Assembly: GCA_900553015.1 (NCBI GenBank)
Contig: USBY01000007.1
Span: 1 to 64,000 of the forward strand
DNA length: 64,000 bases
DNA from: an uncultured Clostridium sp.
GTDB lineage: Bacteria > Bacillota > Clostridia > TANB77 > CAG-508
Direction of reading: 5' to 3'
Position 1 is the stretch's first letter; each line of letters begins with the position of its first letter. Below, in pieces: positions 34,087 to 45,030 of the stretch. A program made the position numbers and the translations under genes. The notes under the pieces are model-generated. The model made no database searches, was not told where the DNA came from, and saw only the letters and a list, made by a program, of their open reading frames with translations.

Positions 34087-35793
34087 ATGATAGATTTTAA
34101 AGATAAGATAGCAGAAGAAATAAGTAAAGTATTGGAGCTTACAAAAGAAGACTTAAAAGATTGTATAGAAATACCAAAAGATACTAAAATGGGAGATTAT
34201 GCACTTCCATGTTTTAAACTTGCAAAAGAAATGAAGAAATCTCCAGTAATAATTGCAAACGAAATAAAAGAAAAAATAGAAATGCCAAACAAATATATAT
34301 CTAAAATAGAAGCAGTAAATGGATTCTTAAATATATTTATAAACAATGAAATGCTAATAGAAAATGTATTAGATGAAATGGAAAGTAAAAAAGAAAACTA
34401 TGGTTCATCAAATATAGGAAATGGAAAGAATATAATAGTAGAATATTCATCACCAAATATTGCAAAACCATTCCATGTTGGGCATTTAAGAACAACAGTA
34501 ATAGGAAGAGCTTTATATAATATGTATAAATTTCTTGGGTATAATACTATTGGAATCAATCATTTAGGCGATTGGGGAACACAATTTGGTAAATTAATAG
34601 AAGGGTATAAAAGATTTGGAAATGAATACAATTTAGAAGAAAACCCAATTGATAAACTAACAGAGATTTATGTAAGAATTAATGAACTTTGCAAAGAAGA
34701 TGAATCAGTATTAGATGACTGTAGAAATAATTTCAAAAAATTAGAAGATGGAGACGAATATTGTACACAAGTTTGGCAGAAATTTAAAGATCTAAGTTTA
34801 AAAGAATTCCAAAGAATATATGATATTCTTGATGTACATTTTGACTCAAATAACGGAGAGTCTTTCTATTCAGATAAAATGCAAGAAGTAGTAGATATTT
34901 TAAGAAAAAATAATAAATTGGTAGAATCACAAGGAGCAGAAATAGTAGATTTAGAGTATAAAAATATGCCACCATTAATGGTAACTAAATCAAATGGTTC
35001 AACTACATATGCAACACGTGATTTAGCAGCTATTTTATATAGAGCAAGAACATATGATTTTGATAAATGTATATATGTAGTTGCATATGAGCAAAACTTA
35101 CATTTTAAACAAGTATTTGAAGTTGCTAAATTTCTTGATTTAGATGAAAAATATACAAATGGTTTAATTCATGTACCATATGGAATGGTAAGGTTAAAAA
35201 CAGGAAAAATGTCTACAAGGGAAGGAACTTTAATAAAATTAGAAGATATCTTAAAAGAAGCTGTAACAAGGGCAAAAGCAATAATAGAAGAAAAGAATCC
35301 AAATATAGAAGGAAAAGATGATATCGCTAAAAAAGTTGGTATAGGTGCTGTAATATTTAATGATTTATCAAATAATATAATTAAGGATGAAGTTTTTGAT
35401 TGGGATATTATGCTTAATTTCCAAGGGGAAACAGGTCCATATATTCAATATATGTATGTAAGAACAAAAAGTATATTAGAAAAAGAAAATTATACTATGA
35501 ATAAAGACTTAGTAGATATTTCAGAATTAGAAGAACATGGAATAGAATTAATAAAACAAATCTATAGTTTTAATGATATTGTAAAACAAGCAGTAGATAA
35601 AAACGAACCATCAATTATATCACGTTATCTAATTGATGTTGCTAAATTGTACAGTAGTTTCTATAATGACAATAAAATAATTGTTGAAGATGAAAAAATA
35701 AAAAATACTAGACTTTGCTTAACATATATGGTAGGAAATGTACTAAAAATAGGTACTGGATTACTAGGTATGGAAATGCCAGATAGAATGTAG
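34087..35793 (+). CDS. argS: Arginyl-tRNA synthetase
   Basis: Class I synthetase charging tRNA-Arg. Visible are the N-terminal Add-1 domain (MGDYALPCFKLAKE), the HIGH motif in SSPNIAKPFHVGHLRTT, GINHLGDWGTQFG, GMVRLKTGKMSTREG (the ArgS version of KMSKS) and the terminal DALR anticodon domain ending GTGLLGMEMPDRM. 568 residues, normal. ATG 34087 chosen, five bases after AAGGTGG; GTG 34078 overlaps the ribosome site. Confidence 0.96.
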   Translation: MIDFKDKIAEEISKVLELTKEDLKDCIEIPKDTKMGDYALPCFKLAKEMKKSPVIIANEIKEKIEMPNKYISKIEAVNGFLNIFINNEMLIENVLDEMESKKENYGSSNIGNGKNIIVEYSSPNIAKPFHVGHLRTTVIGRALYNMYKFLGYNTIGINHLGDWGTQFGKLIEGYKRFGNEYNLEENPIDKLTEIYVRINELCKEDESVLDDCRNNFKKLEDGDEYCTQVWQKFKDLSLKEFQRIYDILDVHFDSNNGESFYSDKMQEVVDILRKNNKLVESQGAEIVDLEYKNMPPLMVTKSNGSTTYATRDLAAILYRARTYDFDKCIYVVAYEQNLHFKQVFEVAKFLDLDEKYTNGLIHVPYGMVRLKTGKMSTREGTLIKLEDILKEAVTRAKAIIEEKNPNIEGKDDIAKKVGIGAVIFNDLSNNIIKDEVFDWDIMLNFQGETGPYIQYMYVRTKSILEKENYTMNKDLVDISELEEHGIELIKQIYSFNDIVKQAVDKNEPSIISRYLIDVAKLYSSFYNDNKIIVEDEKIKNTRLCLTYMVGNVLKIGTGLLGMEMPDRM

Positions 35794-35809
35794 GAAATTA
35801 GAAAGTATT

Positions 35810-35928
35810 TAGGAATCTAGGGACGGTGTTTGTTTTCCCTATTAAAAAATTAAGTAATAATAAAATATAAATAGAATAAAGAGGGAAAAAAGGAACGTCC
35901 CCAAATCCCGACGTTTCTAAATCCCGGA
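35810..35928 (+). repeat. Composite interspersed repeat, copy 3, upstream of glmM
   Basis: An arm GGAATCTAGGGACGGTGTTT (35811-35830) ends in TTTTCCCTATT; after about 40 AT-rich bases comes an inverted unit GGGAAAAAAGGAACGTCCCC with AAATCCCG and TAAATCCCGG. The right end lies directly before the glmM ribosome site, so the element forms part of its leader. The right half matches the copy at 63270. Confidence 0.75.
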
Positions 35929-35943
35929 AAGAGGAAGATGAAT

Positions 35944-37308
35944 ATGAGAAAATATTTTGGAACAGATGGAATCAGAAGAATTGCAAATACAGAGCTAACA
36001 CCAGAGTTAGTATATAGGGTCGCAAAAGCAGGGGCATATGTTTTAGCAAAACATTCTGACCATAGCCCTACTATTCTAATAGGTAGAGATACTAGAATTT
36101 CTGGAACTTTAATAGAAAGTGCAATGACAGCAGGTTTCTTAAGTTATGGTGCAAATGTAAAACAATTAGGTGTTTTACCAACACCAGCAGTTGCATATTT
36201 AACAAAAAAATTAAAAGCAGATGCAAGTGTTGTAATTTCTGCATCTCATAATACTTATGAATTTAATGGGGTAAAATACTTTAGTAATGCTGGAACAAAG
36301 ATACCAGATGAAATAGAAGAAGAAATAGAAGAGGTTATGGATTCTGGAAAATTAGAAGAACTTACAGCATGTAATGATAAAATAGGAATATCAGAAAACG
36401 CAGAAGATTTAGTAGATGAATATGTATATTTCTTTAGAAAAAACTTTGAAGAAATTATAGAAAAATATAATAGAGACGACTTTAAAGTAGTAATAGATAC
36501 AGCAAATGGTGCAACATATGAAGTGGCAGAAAAAGTATTTTCTAAATTAAAGATAAATCATAAAATTATAAATAATACACCAAATGGAATAAATATTAAC
36601 AAAGACTGTGGTTCAACACATTTAGAAATGCTTCAAAAATATGTAGTAGAAAATGGATATGATTTAGGAATTGCTTATGATGGTGATGGAGATAGATGTT
36701 TATTAGTTGATGAAAACGGAGAAGTAATTGATGGAGATAAAATATTAGCAATAGTTTCTAATTATATGAAAGCAAAAGGTACATTAAAGAAAGATACATT
36801 AGTTGCAACAGTTATGAGTAATTTAGGATTAGATATTTATGCTAAAGACAATAAACTTAATTTTATTAGAACAAAAGTAGGAGATAGATATGTACTAGAA
36901 GAAATGAAAAAGGGCGGATACAACCTAGGAGGAGAACAATCTGGACATATTATATTCTTAGACTATAATCCTACAGGAGATGGAATTTTAACATCTTTAA
37001 TGTTTATTTCTATAATATTAGAAAAAGCTGAAAAGGCTAGTAAATTAGAAGAAATAATAAAGATTTATCCTCAAGTACTAGTTGGTGCTAAAGTTTCTAA
37101 TGACAAAAAATATGATTTCGATAAAGATGCAGTTATTAGAAATACTATAGAAGCTGTTGAAAAAGAATTTGAAGGAAATGGTAGAGTATTAATAAGAGCA
37201 TCTGGAACAGAGCCACTAGTAAGAGTTATGATAGAAGGAACAGATCAAGAGTACATAACAGAAAAAGCTAAATCTATAGCTGAATTAATAGAACAAAGAT
37301 TAAGCTAA
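35944..37308 (+). CDS. glmM: Phosphoglucosamine mutase
   Basis: Converts glucosamine-6-phosphate to glucosamine-1-phosphate for UDP-GlcNAc and peptidoglycan. All four family motifs are present: RKYFGTDGIRRIAN at the start, active serine loop ISASHNTYEFNG, metal loop AYDGDGDRCL and GGEQSGHI, then the phosphate-binding RASGTEPLVRVM. About 454 residues. ATG 35944 fits MRKYFGTDG; ATG 35938 is closer to the ribosome site. Its leader holds a repeat-family copy. UDP-GlcNAc, its downstream product, is the presumed zeta-toxin target. Confidence 0.96.
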   Translation: MRKYFGTDGIRRIANTELTPELVYRVAKAGAYVLAKHSDHSPTILIGRDTRISGTLIESAMTAGFLSYGANVKQLGVLPTPAVAYLTKKLKADASVVISASHNTYEFNGVKYFSNAGTKIPDEIEEEIEEVMDSGKLEELTACNDKIGISENAEDLVDEYVYFFRKNFEEIIEKYNRDDFKVVIDTANGATYEVAEKVFSKLKINHKIINNTPNGININKDCGSTHLEMLQKYVVENGYDLGIAYDGDGDRCLLVDENGEVIDGDKILAIVSNYMKAKGTLKKDTLVATVMSNLGLDIYAKDNKLNFIRTKVGDRYVLEEMKKGGYNLGGEQSGHIIFLDYNPTGDGILTSLMFISIILEKAEKASKLEEIIKIYPQVLVGAKVSNDKKYDFDKDAVIRNTIEAVEKEFEGNGRVLIRASGTEPLVRVMIEGTDQEYITEKAKSIAELIEQRLS

Positions 37309-37336
37309 AAAAATAAATAAAAGGAAGATGATGTAA

Positions 37337-38923
<1,587 letters not shown>

Positions 38924-38950
38924 TACTTTATAAAAAGGAGGAAAATTTAT

Positions 38951-39265
38951 TTGGAACTAGACCTATTAAATAATATTAATAGGGGGCAAAATGAAATTGA
39001 TGTAACTGAATTTCAGAGGGAGCTTACAAATAAATTAGAAGAAATGGAAAGTAGATTTACAATAGACCGATTTGAAGGTGATGTTGTAGTATTAGAGAAC
39101 AGAGACACTGGAGAAATGCTAAATGTCAATAAAAAGGATATACCACAAGATGCAAAAGAGGGTACAATTTTAAAACTAAATAAAGACAAATATGAAATAG
39201 ACATAGAAGAGCAAAGAATTGTAGAAGACAGAATTAAAAATAAAATGAAAAATTTATGGAAATAA
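38951..39265 (+). CDS. DUF3006 domain protein
   Basis: A 104-residue protein with TTG start (ribosome site AGGAGG). Residues about 35-100 match DUF3006 (FTIDRFEGDVVVLENRDTGE, VNKKDIPQDAKEGTILKL), a small beta-rich domain often encoded beside or fused to extracellular ComEC-like metallo-beta-lactamases, as here. An N-terminal 34-residue helical extension is additional. Function unknown; probably an accessory to the next gene. Confidence 0.8.
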   Translation: MELDLLNNINRGQNEIDVTEFQRELTNKLEEMESRFTIDRFEGDVVVLENRDTGEMLNVNKKDIPQDAKEGTILKLNKDKYEIDIEEQRIVEDRIKNKMKNLWK

Positions 39266-39292
39266 AACAAAAGAAAGAATGGAGTAAGTATT

Positions 39293-40315
39293 ATGGGAAA
39301 AAAGAAAAAGGATGAAGATAAGCTTAGCCTTTGGGAAAAATCTAAATTAGGAAGAAAAACAAAAGTATATAAAATAAAAACATGGCTTAGCAGGTTAGTT
39401 TCTTTAATCATTTTAATTGTATTATTATTATTGGGAAAAAACTATTGGGAAACACATGATTATGATAGTTTTATAAGGAATGCATTGGGAAACCAAGGAG
39501 AAAATGATATTGTAATAAATGATATAAAACAGACTAATACTATAGAAACAGAAGCAGTAACAGCTGGAAATCTTAGAGTTTACTATTTAGATGTTGGACA
39601 GGCAGATAGTATTTTAGTTATAGATAAAGATATGACAATGCTAATTGATGCAGGTACAAACGAAGCAGGAGAAACGGTAGTAAACTTCTTAAAAGATAAG
39701 GGAATTACTAAGATTGATTATTTGGTTGGAACTCATCCACATGAAGATCATATTGGTGGATTAGACGATGTAATAGATAATTTTGATATTGGAACAATTT
39801 ATATGCCTAAAATGCAAACTACAACAAAAACATTTGAAGACGTTTTAGATAGTATTGCAAATAAAAATTTACAAGTTACAACTCCAGTTGTTGGAGATAC
39901 ATTTAGTCTAGTAGATGCAAAATGTACTATAATGGCAGTAGACACACAAGATACAGAAGATAATTTGAATTTGTCTTCTATCGTTATTAGAATGACATAT
40001 GGTGGTAATAGTTTCTTATTTATGGGAGATGCAGAAGCAGAAGTTGAAGAAGCTAGAAGCTGGCAACCAGCAGATGTTTTAAAAGTAGGACACCATGGAT
40101 CAAAAACATCTTCTAGCCAAAACTTTATTTATCAAGTAATGCCATCTATCGCAATTATACAAGTAGGAAAAGATAATTCATATAATTTACCTAATCAAGA
40201 GACTATAGATAAATTGAATGCTGTAGGGGCAAAAGTATATAGAACAGATGAAAGTGGAAATATACTTGTAACAAGTGATGGATCTAATATACAGGTAGAA
40301 ACTAATGTAAAATAG
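39293..40315 (+). CDS. ComEC/Rec2-like metallo-beta-lactamase, membrane-anchored
   Basis: A 340-residue protein: basic cytoplasmic start, one membrane helix (33-48), then an extracellular metallo-hydrolase domain like the C-terminal nuclease-like part of ComEC. Metal motif HPHEDH (H148, H150, D152, H153) plus VYYLDVGQADSILV, LFMGDAEAEVE and LKVGHHGSKTS. Such stand-alone proteins may degrade extracellular DNA or nucleotides; a direct role in competence is not shown. Cotranscribed with DUF3006. Confidence 0.88.
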   Translation: MGKKKKDEDKLSLWEKSKLGRKTKVYKIKTWLSRLVSLIILIVLLLLGKNYWETHDYDSFIRNALGNQGENDIVINDIKQTNTIETEAVTAGNLRVYYLDVGQADSILVIDKDMTMLIDAGTNEAGETVVNFLKDKGITKIDYLVGTHPHEDHIGGLDDVIDNFDIGTIYMPKMQTTTKTFEDVLDSIANKNLQVTTPVVGDTFSLVDAKCTIMAVDTQDTEDNLNLSSIVIRMTYGGNSFLFMGDAEAEVEEARSWQPADVLKVGHHGSKTSSSQNFIYQVMPSIAIIQVGKDNSYNLPNQETIDKLNAVGAKVYRTDESGNILVTSDGSNIQVETNVK

Positions 40316-40328
40316 ATAGGAGAAGACA

Positions 40329-41792
40329 ATGAAAAATTTTATAGAGAAACATTTAAACAAAATAAATATAGGGCTTATTGTGTTAATCGCAATAGCCCCT
40401 CTTTTACTATGTTTTAATAGTAGTTTATGGTTTGATGAAGCATATTCTGTAGGAATTGCAAAGCAACCTTGGGGAAATCTATTCATTTCTACAATAAATG
40501 ATGTACACCCAATTTTATATTATGTATTATTAAAGATATATTCATTAATTTGTGGAACTAGTGTAATAGCATTAAGAATATTTTCTGTAATTCCAATTGT
40601 ATTGTTAGCAATATTTTCATTTGTGAAAATACGAAAAGAATTTGGAAATAAAGTAAGTTTTTACTTTAACTTAGTATTATTACTTTTACCAGTTACAATG
40701 CATTATGGTTCACAAATAAGAATGTATAGCCTAAGCATGTTATTTGTAACAATTACAGCGGTATATGCATATTTAGCATATAAAAACAATAATAAAAAAG
40801 ATTGGATAATCTTTGCAATAGCAAGCATATGTAGTGCATATACACATTATTTTGCATTATTTACTATAGGAATTATAAATATCTTATTACTATTCTTTAT
40901 TGTAAAAGAAAAGAAAGAACTTTTAAAAAGATGGTTCATATATGGAGCAATACAAATTGTTTGCTATTTACCTGGAATTGCAATATTTTTATTACAATCA
41001 ACAAGAGTTGCAGGAGGATTTTGGATAAGTGTAAATTATCCAGATATTATAACTCAAATTATAGAATTTTTCTTCTTAGATAGTATTAATTCAGGTTTAC
41101 CTGCTATATTTGGGTTATTTATAGTAATCTACATGATATTAAGAGTACATAAATTATATTTAGAAGATAAGAAAAAAATTAGACCAGTTACAATAGCATT
41201 AACAATTTGTGGACTTGTAATACTTGTAACATTATTAATTTCTTTTGTAAGAGCTATATTTATCCCAAGATATATGTTACCAATGTTAGGGTTATTTATA
41301 TTTGCTTTTGCATATATATTATCTGTCGAAAAAAGTCGAATAATAAAAATAGTAGTTGTTATTGGGTTAATTGGATTAACAATATGGAATGGAGTTACTT
41401 TATGGAATAAATCATATTCAGAAGAAAATAGTAAGCCAATAGAAGCTATTCAAGCAGAAGTAAAACCAGAAGATATATTTGTATATACAACAATAGGACC
41501 TAGTAGTTCTGTTGCAATAAACTTTGACGAAAATAAACAATATTTTTATAATAAGGACAATTGGACTGTAGAAAAGGCATATGGAGCATTTGCACCTCAA
41601 ATGAAGGTTGTAAATAATTTAGATGAGATAGAAAATTATACAGGTAGAATTTGGGTAATAGATGCAGGTGATACTAATATGTATGATTATATAAACGAAA
41701 TGGAAGGAACTACTGTTATAAAAGATAAGGAAAAATACTATCATCCATTTAGTGGAGATACATTTATAATCTCATTATTTGAAAAAAATTAA
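40329..41792 (+). CDS. Family 39-like membrane glycosyltransferase (GT-C)
   Basis: A 487-residue protein with about eleven membrane helices and a C-terminal soluble segment. The GT-C signature is in the first loop: LWFDEAYSVGIAKQPWGNL (37-55), then NDVHPILYYVLLKIYS with the second acidic/His site. Such enzymes use polyprenyl-phosphate sugars at the outer membrane face to decorate proteins or glycans. Unlike the copy at 480 it is intact. Substrate unknown; follows the ComEC-like gene by 13 bases. Confidence 0.8.
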   Translation: MKNFIEKHLNKINIGLIVLIAIAPLLLCFNSSLWFDEAYSVGIAKQPWGNLFISTINDVHPILYYVLLKIYSLICGTSVIALRIFSVIPIVLLAIFSFVKIRKEFGNKVSFYFNLVLLLLPVTMHYGSQIRMYSLSMLFVTITAVYAYLAYKNNNKKDWIIFAIASICSAYTHYFALFTIGIINILLLFFIVKEKKELLKRWFIYGAIQIVCYLPGIAIFLLQSTRVAGGFWISVNYPDIITQIIEFFFLDSINSGLPAIFGLFIVIYMILRVHKLYLEDKKKIRPVTIALTICGLVILVTLLISFVRAIFIPRYMLPMLGLFIFAFAYILSVEKSRIIKIVVVIGLIGLTIWNGVTLWNKSYSEENSKPIEAIQAEVKPEDIFVYTTIGPSSSVAINFDENKQYFYNKDNWTVEKAYGAFAPQMKVVNNLDEIENYTGRIWVIDAGDTNMYDYINEMEGTTVIKDKEKYYHPFSGDTFIISLFEKN

Positions 41793-41835
41793 CTTATAAA
41801 TGAAAAAACAAAAAAAATTTAATTTGACGACAAGT

Positions 41836-41869
41836 TTCGACAAAAAATATCGACACTATATGCTATAAT
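41836..41869 (+). promoter_or_regulatory. Spo0A-like boxes and promoter before Spo0E-like gene
   Basis: TTCGACAAA (41836-41844) is an exact reverse-complement Spo0A box (TTTGTCGAA); ATCGACA (41849-41855) is a one-mismatch copy 13 bases on. TATAAT lies at 41864-41869. The only -35-like hexamer (TCGACA, 41837-41842) sits 21 bases from it, the long spacing seen in Spo0A-activated sigma-A promoters such as spoIIG. Confidence 0.6.
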
Positions 41870-41891
41870 TTGTATATAGGAGGGATGCGAT

Positions 41892-42053
41892 ATGGATGTT
41901 ACTTTAGCAATAAAAAAACATAGAGCGAAACTTGAACAAATGATTTTAGACAATGAAGACTATAATGAAATAGTCAAACAAAGCCAAAAGTTAGACAAAT
42001 ACATAAATATCGCAATGGAGGAAAAATTGGCAAAAGCTAGTAGTAAAGACTAG
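41892..42053 (+). CDS. Spo0E-like aspartyl-phosphate phosphatase
   Basis: A 53-residue two-helix protein. It has the Spo0E hallmark SQKLDKYI (residues 34-41) in a helix-loop-helix that begins IKKHRAKLEQMI. Spo0E proteins dephosphorylate Spo0A~P and restrain sporulation. Ribosome site AGGAGGG. It is monocistronic, with its own terminator 1 base after the stop. The Spo0A-like boxes upstream suggest feedback control by its own target. Confidence 0.85.
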   Translation: MDVTLAIKKHRAKLEQMILDNEDYNEIVKQSQKLDKYINIAMEEKLAKASSKD

Positions 42054-42081
42054 AAGCGCTATCCAAATGAATAGCGCTTTT
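42054..42081 (+). terminator. Terminator of Spo0E-like gene
   Basis: AAGCGCTAT and ATAGCGCTT (9 bp) with 8-base loop and short T-run. Confidence 0.85.
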
Positions 42082-42160
42082 AGTATGTAATATATGTAAG
42101 AAAATTTTAAAAGCTAAAATTATTTGTACAAAGAATAATAATTAACCAGGTAAATAAATA

Positions 42161-42189
42161 TTGACATTCAAAGGAATAAGCAATAGAAT
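42161..42189 (+). promoter_or_regulatory. Promoter of fba
   Basis: TTGACA, 17-base spacer, TAGAAT; near-consensus sigma-A promoter about 36 bases before the fba start. Confidence 0.8.
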
Positions 42190-42224
42190 AATGGGGAGAA
42201 TGAATTTAAGGAAGGTGATTTTTT

Positions 42225-43154
42225 ATGCCATTTGTAACAACAAAGGATATGTTTGAAAAATCTATGAAGGAGAAATTTGCAATAGGTGCATTTAATATTA
42301 ATAATATGGAGTTTGTACAAGCAATAATGGATGCAGCAGCTAAAGAAAACTCACCAGTTATTTTACAAACTTCAGCAAGTGCTATAAAATATGCAAGAGT
42401 ACCATATTTAAAGAAAATGATAGAAGCTGGTTTAGAAGAACATGATATTCCAGTAGCATTACACTTAGATCATGGTCCAGATTTCGAAACATGTAAAATG
42501 TGTGTAGATAATGGTTATACATCAGTTATGTTTGATGGTTCAAAATATGATTTTGAGACAAATGTAAAACTAACAAAAGAAGTTGTTGATTACGCACATG
42601 CACATGGTGTAGTAGTAGAAGCTGAACTTGGAAAACTTGCAGGAATAGAAGATGATGTTAATGTTTCTGCAGAAGATGCTATGTATACAGATCCAGAAGA
42701 AGCAAAAGAATTCGTAGAAAGAACAGGATGCGATTCTTTAGCAATAGCAATTGGAACAAGCCATGGAGCATATAAATTTAAAGGTGAAGCAAAATTAAGA
42801 TTTGATATTTTAGCAAAAATTAAAGAAAAAATACCAAATACACCAATAGTATTACATGGTGCTTCAACAGTTATTCCTGAATTAGTAGAAATTTGCAATA
42901 AATATGGAGCAGATTTACCAGGAGCTAAAGGTGTTCCAGATGAAATATTACACGAGGCAAGTATATCTGGAGTATCTAAAATAAATGTAGACACAGACTT
43001 AAGATTAGCTATGACAGCAGGAATAAGAGAAACATTTGTAGAAAATCCAAGTGTATTTGACCCAAGAAAATATATGGGTAAAGGAAGAGATTTAATAGAA
43101 GAAACAGTTGCTCATAAAATAAGAGATGTATTTGGATCAAGCAATAAAGCATAA
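42225..43154 (+). CDS. fba: Fructose-bisphosphate aldolase, class II
   Basis: Zinc aldolase of glycolysis cleaving fructose-1,6-bisphosphate. Zinc and active-site segments: HLDHGPDFETC (near 80-90), VVEAELGKLAG, TSHGAYKFKG, VLHGASTVIPE and NVDTDLRLAMT. 309 residues, typical of the class IIA/B enzymes of Bacillota. Strong promoter at 42161, ribosome site AAGGAAGGTG, and terminator within the repeat element downstream; a highly expressed single gene. Confidence 0.95.
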   Translation: MPFVTTKDMFEKSMKEKFAIGAFNINNMEFVQAIMDAAAKENSPVILQTSASAIKYARVPYLKKMIEAGLEEHDIPVALHLDHGPDFETCKMCVDNGYTSVMFDGSKYDFETNVKLTKEVVDYAHAHGVVVEAELGKLAGIEDDVNVSAEDAMYTDPEEAKEFVERTGCDSLAIAIGTSHGAYKFKGEAKLRFDILAKIKEKIPNTPIVLHGASTVIPELVEICNKYGADLPGAKGVPDEILHEASISGVSKINVDTDLRLAMTAGIRETFVENPSVFDPRKYMGKGRDLIEETVAHKIRDVFGSSNKA

Positions 43155-43168
43155 GTTAAATAGTAATG

Positions 43169-43286
43169 TAGGGGATATGGGGACGTTCCTAAAATCCCAA
43201 TAGAGGGGATTTTAAAAGCAGTAGCTATATGCTACTGCTTTTGTTTTCCCTATTCAATAGGAAAAACAAGGAACGTCCTATAATTC
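43169..43286 (+). repeat. Interspersed repeat, copy 4, with embedded terminator
   Basis: Begins TAGGGGATATGGGGACGTTCC and ends with the inverted AAACAAGGAACGTCC; between them are the fba terminator and a TTTTCCCTATT segment. The element thus appears as an inverted pair of family ends around a terminator hairpin. Confidence 0.7.
43214..43242 (+). terminator. Terminator of fba
   Basis: AAAAGCAGTAGC-TATAT-GCTACTGCTTTT: perfect 12-bp stem and T-run, effective in both directions. Confidence 0.9.
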
Positions 43287-43344
43287 TAAAGAAATTTTAC
43301 CAAATTATAACAAAGATGGTAAATTTTTCTTAGTTATAAAATAC

Positions 43345-43382
43345 AAACAAATGTTTACAATAAAATCAAACGATGTTATAAT
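43345..43382 (+). promoter_or_regulatory. Promoter of Y-family polymerase with LexA-like palindrome
   Basis: TTTACA (43354-43359), 17-base spacer, TATAAT (43377-43382). AAACAAATGTTT (43345-43356), a perfect palindrome apart from its AA centre, overlaps the -35 box and resembles the Gram-positive LexA box (GAACnnnnGTTC) with outer changes. SOS control is plausible but not certain. Confidence 0.55.
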
Positions 43383-43415
43383 AAGTTTATACTTATAATT
43401 TGGAGTGTGAAAATT

Positions 43416-44675
43416 ATGCAGAAATATTACTTGTGCATAGATCTAAAAACATTTTATGCTTCTGTTGAGTGTGTAGAAAGAGGATTAGATCCATTTAATA
43501 CAAATTTGGTAGTTGCAGATCCTAATAGAGGAAAGGGAACAATTTGTTTAGCAATATCTCCAAAAATGAAAATGTTAGGAGTAAAAAATAGATGTAGGAT
43601 TTTTGAGATTCCTCCAACAATAAAATATATAGTAGCCACTCCAAGAATGAAGAAATATATAGAATATTCAGCAAATATATATGCTATTTACTTAAAATAT
43701 TTTTCAAAAGAAGATATACATGTATATTCAATAGATGAAGCTTTTATGGATGTTACCCAATATTTAAAATTATACAAATTAAATCCAATAGAACTTGCAA
43801 AAAAAATAATAAAAGATATATTTAAAACTTATGGAATAACAGCTACAGCTGGAATTGGAACAAATATGTATCTAGCTAAAATTGCGCTTGATATTACAGC
43901 AAAGCACAATCCCAATAACATAGGTTATCTAAATGAGGAAAAGTACCAAAAAGAATTATGGCATCATAAACCACTTTCAGATTTTTGGCAAATAGGAAAA
44001 GGAATAGAAAGAAGATTAAATAAAATGGGAATCTTTGATATGTATGATATTGCTCATACTACTCAAAAAAGGTTATATAAAGAATTTGGGGTAAATGCAG
44101 AATATTTAATAGACCATTCTTGGGGAAAAGAAAGCTGTACTATTGCAGATATAAAAGCATATAAGCCCAAAACAAATTCTATAACTAATAGTCAAGTCCT
44201 ATTTGAAGATTATTCATTTATAAAAGCAAGATTAGTATTAAAAGAAATGGTAGAGCTAGGAAGTTTAAGACTTATAGAAAGTAATTTAGTAACTGATACT
44301 GTAGGGCTATATATAGGCTATTCAAAAAATACTATAAAAGCGACAGGTGGAACTAGAAAATTAACTAATTATACAAATATATATTCAGAGCTTTTAAAAG
44401 CGTTTTTAGAAATATATGATAAAACCACAGATACAGATATTCCAATTAGAAGAATAGGCGTAAATTTTGCTAATGTAATTGAAACAGAAAGTGTACAATT
44501 AAGTTTATTTATAGACCAAGAAAGAATGGATGAAGAAAGGAAGCTAGAACTTGCAATGTGCAGTATAAAAAATAAAATGGGGAAAAATGCAATAATAAGA
44601 GGAATGGATTTAGAAGATGGTGCAACAACAATTATGAGGAATAAATTAATAGGAGGTCATAATAGTGGTGAATAA
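43416..44675 (+). CDS. Y-family DNA polymerase (DinB/UvrX type)
   Basis: Translesion polymerase. N-terminal palm motif YYLCIDLKTFYASVEC, then VVADPNRGKGTICLAISP, catalytic YSIDEAFMDVT (about 105-115), TATAGIGTNMYLAKIA and a little-finger domain; GIERRLNKMGI is the helix-hairpin-helix. At 419 residues it resembles the UmuC-like UvrX/YqjW group of Bacillota that pairs with YolD proteins. ATG 43416 with TGGAGTG upstream. Overlaps the next gene by 11 bases. Confidence 0.9.
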   Translation: MQKYYLCIDLKTFYASVECVERGLDPFNTNLVVADPNRGKGTICLAISPKMKMLGVKNRCRIFEIPPTIKYIVATPRMKKYIEYSANIYAIYLKYFSKEDIHVYSIDEAFMDVTQYLKLYKLNPIELAKKIIKDIFKTYGITATAGIGTNMYLAKIALDITAKHNPNNIGYLNEEKYQKELWHHKPLSDFWQIGKGIERRLNKMGIFDMYDIAHTTQKRLYKEFGVNAEYLIDHSWGKESCTIADIKAYKPKTNSITNSQVLFEDYSFIKARLVLKEMVELGSLRLIESNLVTDTVGLYIGYSKNTIKATGGTRKLTNYTNIYSELLKAFLEIYDKTTDTDIPIRRIGVNFANVIETESVQLSLFIDQERMDEERKLELAMCSIKNKMGKNAIIRGMDLEDGATTIMRNKLIGGHNSGE

Positions 44676-44976
44676 AGTAGCAAGAGCAAAACAATTTCTT
44701 ACATTTGATGCATTGAAAGGATTACAAGAAGCATTAAGAGAAAAAGAGATAGAGTACGAAGAGAAAAAGGATTTATCAGAAGATACTTTAAATGATTTAA
44801 ACAATAAATTTAATCAAATTGACAATGGAAGTTTTGTTAAAATAACATTTTATAAAAATGGAAAATATAGCGAAATTAAAGGAGGAGTAACAAATATTGA
44901 TTATATTAAAAAGAAAATTCAAATTAATAAAGAATACAATATAAATATTTGTGATATTGTAAATATTTTAATATAA
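44665..44976 (+). CDS. YolD-like protein
   Basis: A 103-residue protein beginning with the family stretch ARAKQFLTFDALKGLQEALREKE, followed by a YolD beta domain (GSFVKITFYKNGKYSEIKGG, then NINICDIVNI). YolD-like proteins are predicted accessory partners of Y-family polymerases, analogous to UmuD. GTG start with AGGAGG eight bases upstream, inside the end of the polymerase gene; coupled translation. Confidence 0.85.
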   Translation: MVNKVARAKQFLTFDALKGLQEALREKEIEYEEKKDLSEDTLNDLNNKFNQIDNGSFVKITFYKNGKYSEIKGGVTNIDYIKKKIQINKEYNINICDIVNILI

Positions 44977-45030
44977 TTAAGCAACCAATTTTATTTATAT
45001 AATGCGAAGCAGGGGAAAATAAATAACTAT

